Assembly: GCA_963716005.1 (NCBI GenBank)
Contig: OY970285.1
Coordinates: forward strand, 1,488,001-1,552,000
DNA length: 64,000 bases
Source of the DNA: CAVRUF01 sp963716005
GTDB lineage: Bacteria > Actinomycetota > Thermoleophilia > Gaiellales > Gaiellaceae
Reading direction: 5' to 3'
Shown here: one piece after another, positions 42,737 through 50,867 of the stretch
Layout of the letters: every line of letters begins with the position of its first letter
Position numbering within the stretch: position 1 is the stretch's first letter
Position numbers and translations under genes: made by a program
The notes under the pieces: generated by a model
What the model saw: the letters and a program-made list of their open reading frames with translations, nothing else
The model's database searches: none
Told to the model about the DNA's origin: nothing

Positions 42737-44173
42737 CTACGCGCCGCCGAGCGGCGCGGATTCGAGCCAGCCGAGCGTTCGCTCGACGTCCTCGGCCCGG
42801 GTGCGGTGGTTGAGGATGCACATCCGCATCGCGTAGCTCCCATCGATCCGCGTGGACGAGATGAGGCCCTCGCCGCTCTCGGCGAAGCGGCGCACGAGAT
42901 CGGTGTTGAGCGCCTCGAGCTCGGGCTCGTCGTCCACCCCGGTCGGCCGGCGGCGGAAGCAGACGATCCCCAGTGTCGCCGGCGAGAGCAGCTCGAGCTC
43001 CTCCGAGGCCTCGATGCGCTCCTGCGCGAGGACGGCCAGGTCGAGTGAGCGGTCGATCGCCTCGCGGAACGCGTCAACGCCGAAGTACTGGAGCGACAGC
43101 CAGAGCTTCAGCGCGCGGGCCGCGCGGGTGAGCTGGATGCCGCGGTCGGCGAAGTTCACCTCGACGCCGCCGACCGCCGTGTCCTGGAGGTAGTCCGGCA
43201 TGACGTGGAACGCCTGAGCGAGCAGCGGGCCGTCGCGGACGACCAGGCAACCGCACTCGTACGGCTGGTAGAGCCACTTGTGCGGGTCGAGCGCGACCGA
43301 GTCGGCCTGGTCGATGCCGGCGAGCCACCCGCGTCCGCGATCGGTCAGCATCGCGAACCCGCCGTACGCGGCGTCCACGTGCAGCCACACGTCGTGGTCG
43401 GAGCAGACGGCCGAGATGTCGGCGATCGGGTCGATCGCGCCGGTGTTCGTCGTCCCCGCGGTGGCGACGACCATGAACGGCTGCCGGCCTCCCCGGACAT
43501 CCGCCTCGATCGCCGCGGCGAGCGCGTCGGGCCGCATGCGCAGGTGCTCGTCCACGCCGATCGAGCGCACCTGCTCCGGCTTGATGCCGAGCACCTGGAA
43601 TGCGCGCGTGACCGACGAGTGGACCTGCGACGTGACGTAGACGACCGTGTTCTCGGCACGACCGCCCGCCTGCGTCTCGCGCGCGCACGCGACCGCCGTG
43701 AGGTTCGCGAGCGACCCGCCCGGGACGAGGATCCCGGATGCCCGCCCGCCGTAGCCGATCCACTGGCGGAACCAGTCGATGACGATCAGCTCGAGCGTGC
43801 TCGGGCCTGCCGACTGGACCCACGTGCCGGCGAAGACGTTCGCGCCGCTCGCGAGGAAGTCTCCGAGGATCCCGGGCCACGTGGGGCAGCTCGGCGTGTA
43901 GCCGAAGAAGCGCGGATGGTCGTGCTGGCCGGTGAACGGGAGCACGTCGGTCTCGAGCCTGCGGAAGAGCTCGCCCGCGTCGGTCGGCCCGGCCGGCGGG
44001 CCCTCGCGCAGGCGCGACTCCATCTCCGCGCGGGAGGCTCCGCGCCAGACCTTGCTCTCGTCGAGCCCGGCCGTGCGGTCGACGAGCAGGTCGACCATCC
44101 GGTAGCCGAGGGCGCGCATCGTCTCGAGGTCGACCTCGAGCGCGTCTTCGGTCCGCTGGTCGCGATCGCTCAC
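42737..44173 (-). CDS. Group II PLP-dependent amino acid decarboxylase (aromatic amino acid type)
   Basis: PLP enzyme of the aromatic-L-amino-acid / glutamate decarboxylase group. The 478 residues carry HPRFFGYTPS near residue 75, GILVPGGSLANLTA (PLP phosphate), AGTTNTGAIDPI, HVDAAYGGFAML and the Schiff-base lysine in SVALDPHKWLYQPYECGC. The catalytic tyrosine/flexible-loop part MPDYLQD follows. Tryptophan, tyrosine or DOPA are plausible substrates; aldehyde-synthase variants share the fold. The GTG start overlaps the HAD phosphatase stop (GTGA), so the two are coupled. Confidence 0.88.
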   Translation of the reverse strand: MSDRDQRTEDALEVDLETMRALGYRMVDLLVDRTAGLDESKVWRGASRAEMESRLREGPPAGPTDAGELFRRLETDVLPFTGQHDHPRFFGYTPSCPTWPGILGDFLASGANVFAGTWVQSAGPSTLELIVIDWFRQWIGYGGRASGILVPGGSLANLTAVACARETQAGGRAENTVVYVTSQVHSSVTRAFQVLGIKPEQVRSIGVDEHLRMRPDALAAAIEADVRGGRQPFMVVATAGTTNTGAIDPIADISAVCSDHDVWLHVDAAYGGFAMLTDRGRGWLAGIDQADSVALDPHKWLYQPYECGCLVVRDGPLLAQAFHVMPDYLQDTAVGGVEVNFADRGIQLTRAARALKLWLSLQYFGVDAFREAIDRSLDLAVLAQERIEASEELELLSPATLGIVCFRRRPTGVDDEPELEALNTDLVRRFAESGEGLISSTRIDGSYAMRMCILNHRTRAEDVERTLGWLESAPLGGA

Positions 44174-44805
44174 GGAAGCGCCCTCACGATGTCGTGGAAG
44201 TCCTCGAACGGCATGTAGTCGAGGCCTTTCGCGTCGAAGTAGCGGGCGAGGCCCGTGCGGGCGAAGACGTGGTCGGCGAGCTCGGCGGCGCAGCGGTCGG
44301 AGTAGCCGTCGCCGACGTAGACGAGCTTGCTTCCGTTCGTGAGCGCCTGCACGGATGCGCGCTTGCACGCCTGGCCGCAGACCGGGCAGATCTCCTCGTC
44401 GGTGAAGGTGATCTTCCAGCCCGTGGGATCGGGGTCGGCCGAGCTCGCGACGAGCGGCAGGTCGCCGAGGCCCTCGCGCTCGAGCACGGGCTCGATCAGC
44501 TCCTTGAAGCCCGAGGAGACGACCGTCACCTCGTAGCCGCGCTCGCGCGCCTCGCGGACCAGCTCCCCGAAGCCGGGCCGCGTCTTCGCGTTCGCGAGCA
44601 CCCAGTCCACAACCTCGCCGAGCGGCGCCTTGACCGGCGCGAACTCGCGGCGGATCACCTCGTGGAGCGGTAGCTCGCCGCCGAGGAGGCCGCCCTCGAG
44701 CTCGGAGAAGACGTCCTCGTCGCCGAAGCGAGTCGCGATCGCGTCGAGCAGGTCCTGCTCCGTGATCGTGCCGTCGAAATCGAGGATCAAGGCAGGCGCG
44801 CTCAT
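44170..44805 (-). CDS. HAD-superfamily phosphatase (MtnX/SerB-like, IB)
   Basis: Phosphatase of 211 residues in HAD subfamily IB. Motif I is ILDFDGTITEQD, motif II is VTVVSSGF, the lysine motif III lies in NGSKLVYVGDGYSDRCAA together with motif IV. A small knuckle with four cysteines (CPVCGQACKR plus neighbours) lies between, as in MtnX-like enzymes that bind no metal there or a zinc ion. MtnX acts in methionine salvage; the substrate here is unproven. It precedes the decarboxylase and overlaps its start. Confidence 0.82.
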   Translation of the reverse strand: MSAPALILDFDGTITEQDLLDAIATRFGDEDVFSELEGGLLGGELPLHEVIRREFAPVKAPLGEVVDWVLANAKTRPGFGELVREARERGYEVTVVSSGFKELIEPVLEREGLGDLPLVASSADPDPTGWKITFTDEEICPVCGQACKRASVQALTNGSKLVYVGDGYSDRCAAELADHVFARTGLARYFDAKGLDYMPFEDFHDIVRALP

Positions 44806-44819
44806 GCGGCAAGCCTAGA

Positions 44820-45716
44820 TCAGTCGGGCGAGGGCGCAGGCGGCTTCTGTCCTCGCGCGAGGAAGATTCCGCCCGCGATCACGACGCCACCCACGACCTG
44901 GAGCCACGTCATCGTCTCCGAGAGGACGAGCAAGGCCCAGATCGCGCCGAGGAACGGCTGGAGGTTCGCGTAGAGCGACGAGCGCGCCGCGCCGACCCGG
45001 TCGATCGCGGTGAACCACATGATGTTCGTGAACACCAGGCTGAAGAACAGGCTGTAGAAGAAGCACGCCCAGGCGAGCGTCGTGAGCTCGGCCCAGTCCT
45101 GCGTGACGATCTGGTGCGCCGAGGCGACGAGCAGCGGGATCGAGCCGACGATCAGCACGAACGCGCTGATGCGGTACGGCGAGTACCGGCGCATGAGCGG
45201 GCCCATCGCGACCGAGTACGCGGCCCACGTGGCCGAGGCGATGAGGCCGAGCGTGACGCCCTTGAGGTTCCCGACGAAACCGCTCGCGGCTCCTGCGGCG
45301 ACGAGCCCGACGCCGAAGAACGAGACGACGGCGGCCATCCAGTGCCTCAGGCCGAGCCGCTCGAGCCCGAAGGCCCGCGAGACGAGCGCGACGAAGATCG
45401 GGAGCGTCCCGAAGAGGAGCGCGACCGTCGACGCGGTGGTCAGGCGCACCGAGTAGGCGAACGTGACCTGGTTCAGGAAGATCCCGAGCATCGCCGCGAC
45501 GACGAGCAGCAGGATGTCGCGGCGCTGGACGCGGAGCGTGTGCTCACGCGCGAGCGTGAAGCTGGAGAAGATCGCGGCGCCGAGCGCGAAGCGGACGGAC
45601 GAGTAGGTGAGCGGCTCCCAGCCGTGCGTCAGCGCGTACTTGACGACCGTGAAGTTGAAGCTCCAGAAAAGGACCGTGACGAGGAGCAGGACGTCCGGGG
45701 GGATGCGGTTGCGCAC
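44820..45716 (-). CDS. EamA/DMT-family transporter
   Basis: Drug/metabolite transporter of ten predicted membrane helices in 298 residues, made of two EamA repeats: the first starts VLLLVTVLFWSFNFTVVKYAL and the second around GVTLGLIASATWAAYSVAM. The family signature near VTFAYSVRLTTASTVALLFGTLPIFVAL (part shown) and NIMWFTAIDRVGAARSSLYANLQPF-like region is typical for metabolite exporters. Substrate unknown; amine or amino-acid export would fit the decarboxylase next door, by context only. The last gene before a tandem-repeat protein on the same strand. Confidence 0.87.
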   Translation of the reverse strand: MRNRIPPDVLLLVTVLFWSFNFTVVKYALTHGWEPLTYSSVRFALGAAIFSSFTLAREHTLRVQRRDILLLVVAAMLGIFLNQVTFAYSVRLTTASTVALLFGTLPIFVALVSRAFGLERLGLRHWMAAVVSFFGVGLVAAGAASGFVGNLKGVTLGLIASATWAAYSVAMGPLMRRYSPYRISAFVLIVGSIPLLVASAHQIVTQDWAELTTLAWACFFYSLFFSLVFTNIMWFTAIDRVGAARSSLYANLQPFLGAIWALLVLSETMTWLQVVGGVVIAGGIFLARGQKPPAPSPD

Positions 45717-45772
45717 GGCGCCCGGACACTAGCGATGCGCCTTCGGGCCACGGTCCGCCTGGGGGTGGCCCG

Positions 45773-46120
45773 CTAGGGCCGGTTCACCTCTCCGCCTTCC
45801 TCGGGGTCGCCCGACGCGACTCCCGGCCCACCCGTTGAGACGTCACCACGGTCGATCCCCTTGGAAGGCGGGCTCACCTCTCCACCCTCCTCCGGGTCGG
45901 CCGATGCGACCTCCGCATTCGCGGCCGGGGACACGTCACCGTGGTCGATCCCCTTCCCGGCATCGGGCTCCGGCGACGGCCTGAGAGGGTCGAACGCCCC
46001 GCCGGCGGATTCGGGCGTCGAGTGGCCAAGGGGGCCGTAGGTCTTTAGGTCTACCTCGGGCTTGGGCTGCTCGCCTTTTATCTTCTTCATCGCGTCGGCA
46101 AAGATGGAACGGAGCGACAT
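45773..46120 (-). CDS. Acidic protein with two C-terminal tandem repeats
   Basis: Not recognised. From ATG 46120, after AGGAGG, the 115 residues begin SLRSIFADAMKKIKGEQPKP, a short amphipathic helix, then an unstructured Pro/Ser region, and then two copies of a unit of about 29 residues: KGIDHGDVS...ADPEEGGEV and KGIDRGDVS...GDPEEGGEV. The DNA repeat unit is about 87-90 bases (45779-45960). Such low-complexity repeats suggest a flexible, acidic protein; the function is unknown. Divergent from the 46197 gene. Confidence 0.62.
   Translation of the reverse strand: MSLRSIFADAMKKIKGEQPKPEVDLKTYGPLGHSTPESAGGAFDPLRPSPEPDAGKGIDHGDVSPAANAEVASADPEEGGEVSPPSKGIDRGDVSTGGPGVASGDPEEGGEVNRP
45779..45960. 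repeat. Two tandem repeats of about 90 bases inside the acidic-protein gene
   Basis: The two units share long identical stretches including CACGGTCGATCCCCTT/CGTGGTCGATCCCCTT and CTCACCTCTCC/TTCACCTCTCC. They encode the KGID[HR]GDVS...DPEEGGEV units of the acidic protein. Confidence 0.75.
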
Positions 46121-46196
46121 GAAGCGCCTCCTGTCCGGTTGCTGGCCTGCGCACGCTGGCCGCAGGAGTCTAGATCCACGCGGTAAAGTCGCGCCC

Positions 46197-46472
46197 ATGG
46201 CCGAGGCGACTACGGACGACATCGACTACCTCGTCGGACCGGCGACGCCGCACTTCGCCTACCAGATCCGCGCCCGGGTGAAGGCGCTCGTGGCCGACCT
46301 CCCGCAAGGACATCCGACCCGCGCCTACGCGGAGCAGAAGATCGCGCTCCTCGACCGCCTCGGTCACGCGTCGTCGAAGGCCGAGGAGGGCCCGCTCGAG
46401 CCGAAGACGCGCGCCGGCTGGTCGAGCCTCCCGAGCAGCGCCCCGGCCTCGCCGGCGCCCGACCACCCGTGA
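46197..46472 (+). CDS. Small hypothetical protein upstream of FabL-like reductase
   Basis: Not recognised. The 91-residue product has a compact helical N-terminal half (YLVGPATPHFAYQIRARVKAL, then HPTRAYAEQKIALLDRLG) and a Ser/Pro-rich, likely disordered tail. There is no signal peptide or membrane helix. The ATG start was chosen from an open frame beginning upstream. Its TGA overlaps the GTG of the enoyl-reductase gene (GTGA), so translation is probably coupled, which hints at a role linked to the reductase (inference). Confidence 0.6.
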   Translation: MAEATTDDIDYLVGPATPHFAYQIRARVKALVADLPQGHPTRAYAEQKIALLDRLGHASSKAEEGPLEPKTRAGWSSLPSSAPASPAPDHP

Positions 46473-47209
46473 GCTTCCAGGGCGCGAACGTCCTCGTTAC
46501 CGGCGGCACGCGCGGGATCGGGCGCGCGATCGCGCTCCGCTTCGCGAGCCAGGGCGCGCGTCAGGTCGCGATCAGCTACCTGCGAAACGACAAGGCGGCC
46601 GAGGCGACCGCCGAGGAGATCCGAGCCGCCGGCGCCGAGGCGCTCGTCCTGCGCGGCAACCTCGGGGATCCCGACAACGCGCGCGAGATCATCGAGGCCG
46701 CCGGAGCGCTGAACGTGCTCGTCTCGAACGCGGCCACGGGCGTGATCAGGCCGATCGCCGAGCTCACGGAGAAGCACTGGGACTGGACGATGAACGCAAA
46801 CGCCCGGGCGCTCTTCACGCTCGCCCGTCACGCGGCGCCCGCCATGCCCGAGGGCAGCTCCATCGTCGCGATCTCGAGCCTCGGCTCCGACCGCGTGCTC
46901 GACAACTACTCGCTCGTCGGCACCTCCAAGGCGTCGATCGAGTCGCTCGTGCGCTACCTCGCCGTCGAGCTCGCTCCGGACGACATCCGCGTCAACTGCG
47001 TCTCGGCCGGCCTCGTGGAGACGGGCGCCCTCGACCACTTCCCCGACCGCGAGGGGATGCTCGCAACGTTCCGCGAGCGCACGCCGGCCGGACGGCTGGT
47101 CGACCCGGAGGACGTCGCCGACGCCGTCGAGTTCCTCGCCTCTCCGCAGGCGGCGATGATCCGCGGCCAGACGATCGTCCTCGACGGCGGCTACTCGATT
47201 CTCGCCTAG
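46469..47209 (+). CDS. fabL: FabL-type enoyl-ACP reductase III (SDR family)
   Basis: SDR-type enoyl-ACP reductase resembling Bacillus FabL. In the 246 residues: GGTRGIGRAIALRF, SNAATGVIRPIAELTEKHWDW (family [21 protein letters not shown]), ISSLGSDRVLDNYSLVGTSKAS with Tyr-x6-Lys, and HFPDREGMLATFRERTPAGR with MIRGQTIVLDGG at the end. This long-range agreement with FabL, including the HWDW segment, separates it from FabG. FabI is also encoded in this window, so there may be two enoyl reductases. The GTG start is coupled to a small upstream gene. Confidence 0.82.
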   Translation: MSFQGANVLVTGGTRGIGRAIALRFASQGARQVAISYLRNDKAAEATAEEIRAAGAEALVLRGNLGDPDNAREIIEAAGALNVLVSNAATGVIRPIAELTEKHWDWTMNANARALFTLARHAAPAMPEGSSIVAISSLGSDRVLDNYSLVGTSKASIESLVRYLAVELAPDDIRVNCVSAGLVETGALDHFPDREGMLATFRERTPAGRLVDPEDVADAVEFLASPQAAMIRGQTIVLDGGYSILA

Positions 47210-47511
47210 CTTCCGCCCGCCTCACGCATGAAGCCCTGACGCGCCGCAGAGACGAGCGCGACCGACTCGGGGAAGAGCACGCGCATGGCGTCGCGCAGCG
47301 CGATCGCCTGCTCGTCCGACGTGCCGGACACCTCCATCTGCCCGAGAGCCGCGGCGGTCAACTCGACCGCGGTGTTCAGCGTGAGCGTCGCGAACTGCTC
47401 GCGCTGCGACTCGGCGACCGCCTCGCTCTGCTGCTCGGCGAACTCGCGCAGCGAGCGCATCAGGTCGTCCGGGTCTCCCCCGAACGGGAATCCGAATCCA
47501 CCCTCCATCAA
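47206..47511 (-). CDS. Small hypothetical helical protein
   Basis: Not recognised. The 101 residues start with a glycine/phenylalanine-rich stretch (GGFGFPFGGDPDDLMRSLREF) and are then almost all helical: EQQSEAVAESQREQFATLTLN, VELTAAALGQMEV, and DEQAIALRDAMRVLFPESV. No domain is recognised. It follows the 47522 gene on the same strand (10 bases away) and its stop overlaps that of the FabL-like gene by four bases. A partner role with the neighbouring protein is possible but only from context. Confidence 0.55.
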   Translation of the reverse strand: MMEGGFGFPFGGDPDDLMRSLREFAEQQSEAVAESQREQFATLTLNTAVELTAAALGQMEVSGTSDEQAIALRDAMRVLFPESVALVSAARQGFMREAGGS

Positions 47512-47521
47512 GTCTCCTTTC

Positions 47522-48070
47522 TCATTCGAGAGCGGCCTTGTAGCCGCGCTCGACCTCGTTCGAAAGCTCCTCGGCCGCGCCGATGCCGGACTTCATCGCC
47601 TCGGCGAACGGCGAGCCGTTGTCTCCCAGTGCACGCTCCAATCGTGCAGCGGCCGCGCCGATCGCGTCGAGGTAGGCGCCGCTCGCGACCCGCGGCTCGG
47701 GCTCGATCGCGGCCTCGAGCGCCGCCGCCGCCTCCTCGGCATCCTCGATTCCCTCGGGGTCGTCGGCCAGGCGGATCTCCTCCAGCCGCAGCCGGAGCTG
47801 GGGCACGTCGCCGCCGCCCGCGTTCTCCTCGGCCAGCTCGCAAAGGGCGGCGATGGAAACGGCCTCGCGGACGAGACGACGCTCGGTCACCGCGGCGCCG
47901 CCGGCATCGACCGCAAGCCAGTGCCGTTCATCCCCGGACTGGAACGCGCAGAGGTAGACGCGACGCCCCGGGGACGGCTCCGTCGGGACGATTCCGACCA
48001 GCTCTTCGCCCTCGTCCGCAAACCCCGCCGCGGCGGCCCGCACGGTTGAAATGTCCTCCGCGGGCCCCAC
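47522..48070 (-). CDS. Hypothetical soluble protein
   Basis: Not recognised. From GTG 48070 the 182 residues form a strand-rich first half (GEELVGIVPTEPSPGRRVYLCAFQ, HWLAVDAGGAAVTERRLV) and an acidic, alanine-rich helical second half (LRLRLEEIRLADD, AEEAAAALEAAIEPEP, VERGYKAALE). No membrane segment or catalytic motif is visible. It is divergent from the beta-lactamase-like gene with about 17 bases between starts, and is followed by the small helical protein gene. Confidence 0.6.
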   Translation of the reverse strand: MGPAEDISTVRAAAAGFADEGEELVGIVPTEPSPGRRVYLCAFQSGDERHWLAVDAGGAAVTERRLVREAVSIAALCELAEENAGGGDVPQLRLRLEEIRLADDPEGIEDAEEAAAALEAAIEPEPRVASGAYLDAIGAAAARLERALGDNGSPFAEAMKSGIGAAEELSNEVERGYKAALE

Positions 48071-48087
48071 GAGAGCACAATATCCCG

Positions 48088-49237
48088 ATGGCCTTCGCGC
48101 TCGCGCCCGAGCTACCCGCCAATGTGACCCCTCCCGCGCTCGTCGCACCCGCCGCCCGCGAGGCGTCGTTCGGGCGCATTTCCGGGACTGTGCAGCCCGG
48201 CACGTACCGCGTCGTCGTCCGCGTGAACGGGAAGGAGAAGGCCGCGGCGCGGGTCGGCGGCAAGAAGTTCGAGCTCCAGGTGGACCTGCCGCCGCGCGAC
48301 GCGACGATCGAGGTGGTCGCCGAGGACGCGCTCGGCAACTCGGGCAAGACGCGCATCCAGGACGTGCTCGGGCTCCCCGCCACCGGCGCCCCCGTCGCAG
48401 CGGAGACCCACGAGGACGCGAGCCTCGCCGCAGCGGTCGACGAGCTCGTCGACGACTTCCCCGCGATCTCGGCCGTCTACGTCGAGAACCTCCAATCCGG
48501 CGCCGGCGCGGCGTGGAACGCGACCGCGCACTTCCCGGCGGCGTCGACGGTGAAGCTCGCGATCGCGGTCGAGACGTTGCGCATCCTGTCCGACCGGCCC
48601 GAGGAAGGCACCGAGCTCGACGTGCTCCTGCGCGACATGCTCGTGGACTCGGACAACGAGGCCGCCAACGCGCTCCTGCGCTGGATCGGATCGACCGAGT
48701 CGGGCGGCGCCGAACAGGTGAACCGCACGCTGGGCGCGCTCGACCTCGACGACACGCACATGTACGGCGGGTTCCTGATCGCGTCGACCGGCCCGCCGAT
48801 TCCGCTCGAGACCGAGTCCCAGCCCGACTTCCCGGGCAAGTACACGTCCGCGTGGGATCTCGCGCAGCTCTACCGCCTCATCCACCTGGCCGCGCAAGGA
48901 GAGGGCCGGCTGCTCAACCTGGAGGGGACGTTCGAGGCAGGCGACGCGCGCGCGATTCTCTGGTACCTCGCGCACTCGGTCGGACCACGGAAAGCTCGAC
49001 CGCCTGCTGGGCAAGCGCGCGATCGTCGCCCACAAGGCGGGCTGGGTCAGCGACGCGCGCCACGACGCAGGGGTCGTCTACACGCCGCGCGGCGCCTTCA
49101 TCGCGGTCGTCATGACCTACACCGGCGGCGGCGCGGGCGAGTCGTCGGATCTGCTCGCCGCGCGGGTCGCCAGGGCCGTGCAGGAACGCCTCGGCGACAC
49201 GAGCGCGGCGCCCACGCCCTCGGCTTCCTCGTCCTAA
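48088..49237 (+). CDS. Ig-like domain fused to class A beta-lactamase-like domain, frameshifted
   Basis: The N-terminal 100 residues form an Ig/FN3-like module (FGRISGTVQPGTYRVVVRVNG; TIEVVAEDALGNSGK). The rest is a penicillin-recognising serine hydrolase: SxxK in AASTVKLAIAVE near residue 152, SDN in LVDSDNEAANAL, and the third motif as HKAGW in place of KTG. The frame breaks near 48982 (HSV then GPRK in frame, HSVDHGKLDRLL if one G is removed); length is 3n+1. No signal peptide precedes the Ig module, so the cell location is unclear. It resembles proteins that are not resistance enzymes. Confidence 0.8.
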
Positions 49238-49254
49238 CGCCGTACGATTCCACG

Positions 49255-50564
49255 ATGGAGCTCGTCTTCGAAGCGTTCTTCGTCGCGGGATTCGCGGTCG
49301 TCGCCGTCTCGTTCCTTCTGGTCGCGTTCGGCCGGATCTCCGAGCGGACGCTCGCTCATCCTGCACGGCGACGCTCGGAACGGCCGCTGCAGTCGCGCTC
49401 GTCGCGTTCGGCGTGAACTCGTTCGAGGAGTTCACCGACCGCGGCGCGGTCGCGCTGGCGGCGGCGGGCCTCCTGGGCGCGACGATCGCCGAGGCCGGGC
49501 TCTACGCGCTGGCGCGCGGGCTCGCGGCGATTCGCACCCAGGAGCAGCTCATCAAGTCCGGACAGGACCACATCGCCGCGGTGCTCGATGCGCACGCCAA
49601 GGAGCAGTCGGAGGCGTTCGACCGGACGCTCCAGCGCGAGCGCGCGAACGCAGGGCACGCGCTCAGCCAGCAGGAGCGCAAGCTGACCATCGAGCGCCGC
49701 GACATGGTCGCGCGCCAGGCCGACCGCGCCCGAGCCGAGCTGGCGAGCGCGATCGAGCAGATCCAGGAGCAGCTGGAGCAGCGCCTCACCGCCTGGGCCG
49801 CCGACCTCGACCGGGGACAGCGCGGCCTCGAGTCGCGGCTGAACGCGCTCGCCCAGCGCCAGGCCGAGGCGATCAAGGCGTACGAGGCCCGGTTGGCCGC
49901 CGACTCCGACTACCTCCGCTCGGCGACCGAGGAGCAGCAGACCGCGCTCCAGCGGCTCCGCACCGAGCTCGAGCAGGTCGGCCGCGAGTCGTTCGAGGCG
50001 GGCCAGGCGGAGATCGAGGTCTACGCGGAGGAGAACCGCCGCCAGCTGACCGAGATCATGCAGCGGCTCCGCGAGCAGGAGCGCAGCGTCCGCGAGCAGA
50101 TCGAGCGCGAGGAGGCGGACGCGAACACGCGAATCCAGGCGTCCTTCGAGGACATCGAGCGCCGCCAGCGCCAGAGCCTCGAACGCTCGCTCGAACGCGC
50201 GACGCAGCGGCTCGTCGACGAGGCCGAGAAGCGCTTCGACGGCCAGATCAAGGAGTCGCGCGAGAAGTCCGCGCAGCGGCTCTCGCACGAGCTCGAGAAG
50301 CAGATGCAGCAGTTCGCCCACCAGGCGGAGCGACAGATCTCCGAGCGGATCGACGAGGCCGCCAAGGCCGCTGCGTCCCGGCTGGAGCGGCGCATCGGCG
50401 ACATCACCCGCGCGGCGGACGCTCAGCAGGAGGTCGCGGCCGAGCGGCTCCGTCAGATGAGCGACCGTCTGGCCGAGTCACTGAGTCAGGCCGAAACGCG
50501 TTTGGAACAGCAGATGTCGGTTAGGCTCGAGCGGTTCGAGCGCTCGATCCACTCGAACGGCTAA
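49255..50564 (+). CDS. Membrane-anchored coiled-coil protein, frameshifted
   Basis: Two N-terminal membrane helices (VFEAFFVAGFAVVAVSFLLVAF and LGTAAAVALVAFG, in different frames) precede a segment AGLLGATIAEAGLYALARGL and then about 330 residues of continuous charged coiled coil (QEQLIKSGQDHIAAVLDAHA to RLEQQMSVRLERFERSIH). Length is 3n+2 and removing one G near 49353 and one near 49371 joins the frames as RTLLILHGTLGTAAAV. The coiled coil, rich in Arg, Glu and Gln with no obvious motor or enzyme domain, suggests a structural or scaffold role. No family is recognised. Confidence 0.6.
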
Positions 50565-50610
50565 CCAATTCGGGCAGGGATCGTCTCGGAGAGAACGAAC
50601 CACCGGCGAC

Positions 50611-50850
50611 ATGGGAGACGAACCATCGATTGCGATGGACGACGTGATGGAGCAGACCACCACACTCGGGCGTGACCTGGACGAGCGATCCAAGGTGGAG
50701 AGCTGGCGCCTCCACGTGCTCGCCGAGGCCGGATATCCGCTTCCGATCGCGGAGCGGGTCGCCCGCTCGAGCGCCGACCTGCACGACGCGGTGACGCTCG
50801 TGACCGAGCGAGGCTGCAGCCCAGAGCTCGCGGCCGAGATCCTGGTCTAG
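50611..50850 (+). CDS. Small hypothetical helical protein
   Basis: Not recognised. The 79 residues read as a small all-alpha protein: VMEQTTTLGRDLDERSKVESW, RLHVLAEAGYPLPIAERVAR, SSADLHDAVTLVTERGCSPELAAEI. The second half, with AEAGYPLPIAERVA and GCSPELAAEIL, resembles helix-hairpin turns of small DNA- or protein-binding domains, but no match is claimed. It lies between the coiled-coil gene and xseA, with short spacing (46 and 17 bases), on the same strand. Confidence 0.55.
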   Translation: MGDEPSIAMDDVMEQTTTLGRDLDERSKVESWRLHVLAEAGYPLPIAERVARSSADLHDAVTLVTERGCSPELAAEILV

Positions 50851-50867
50851 CCCGTTACATTGCTCGG

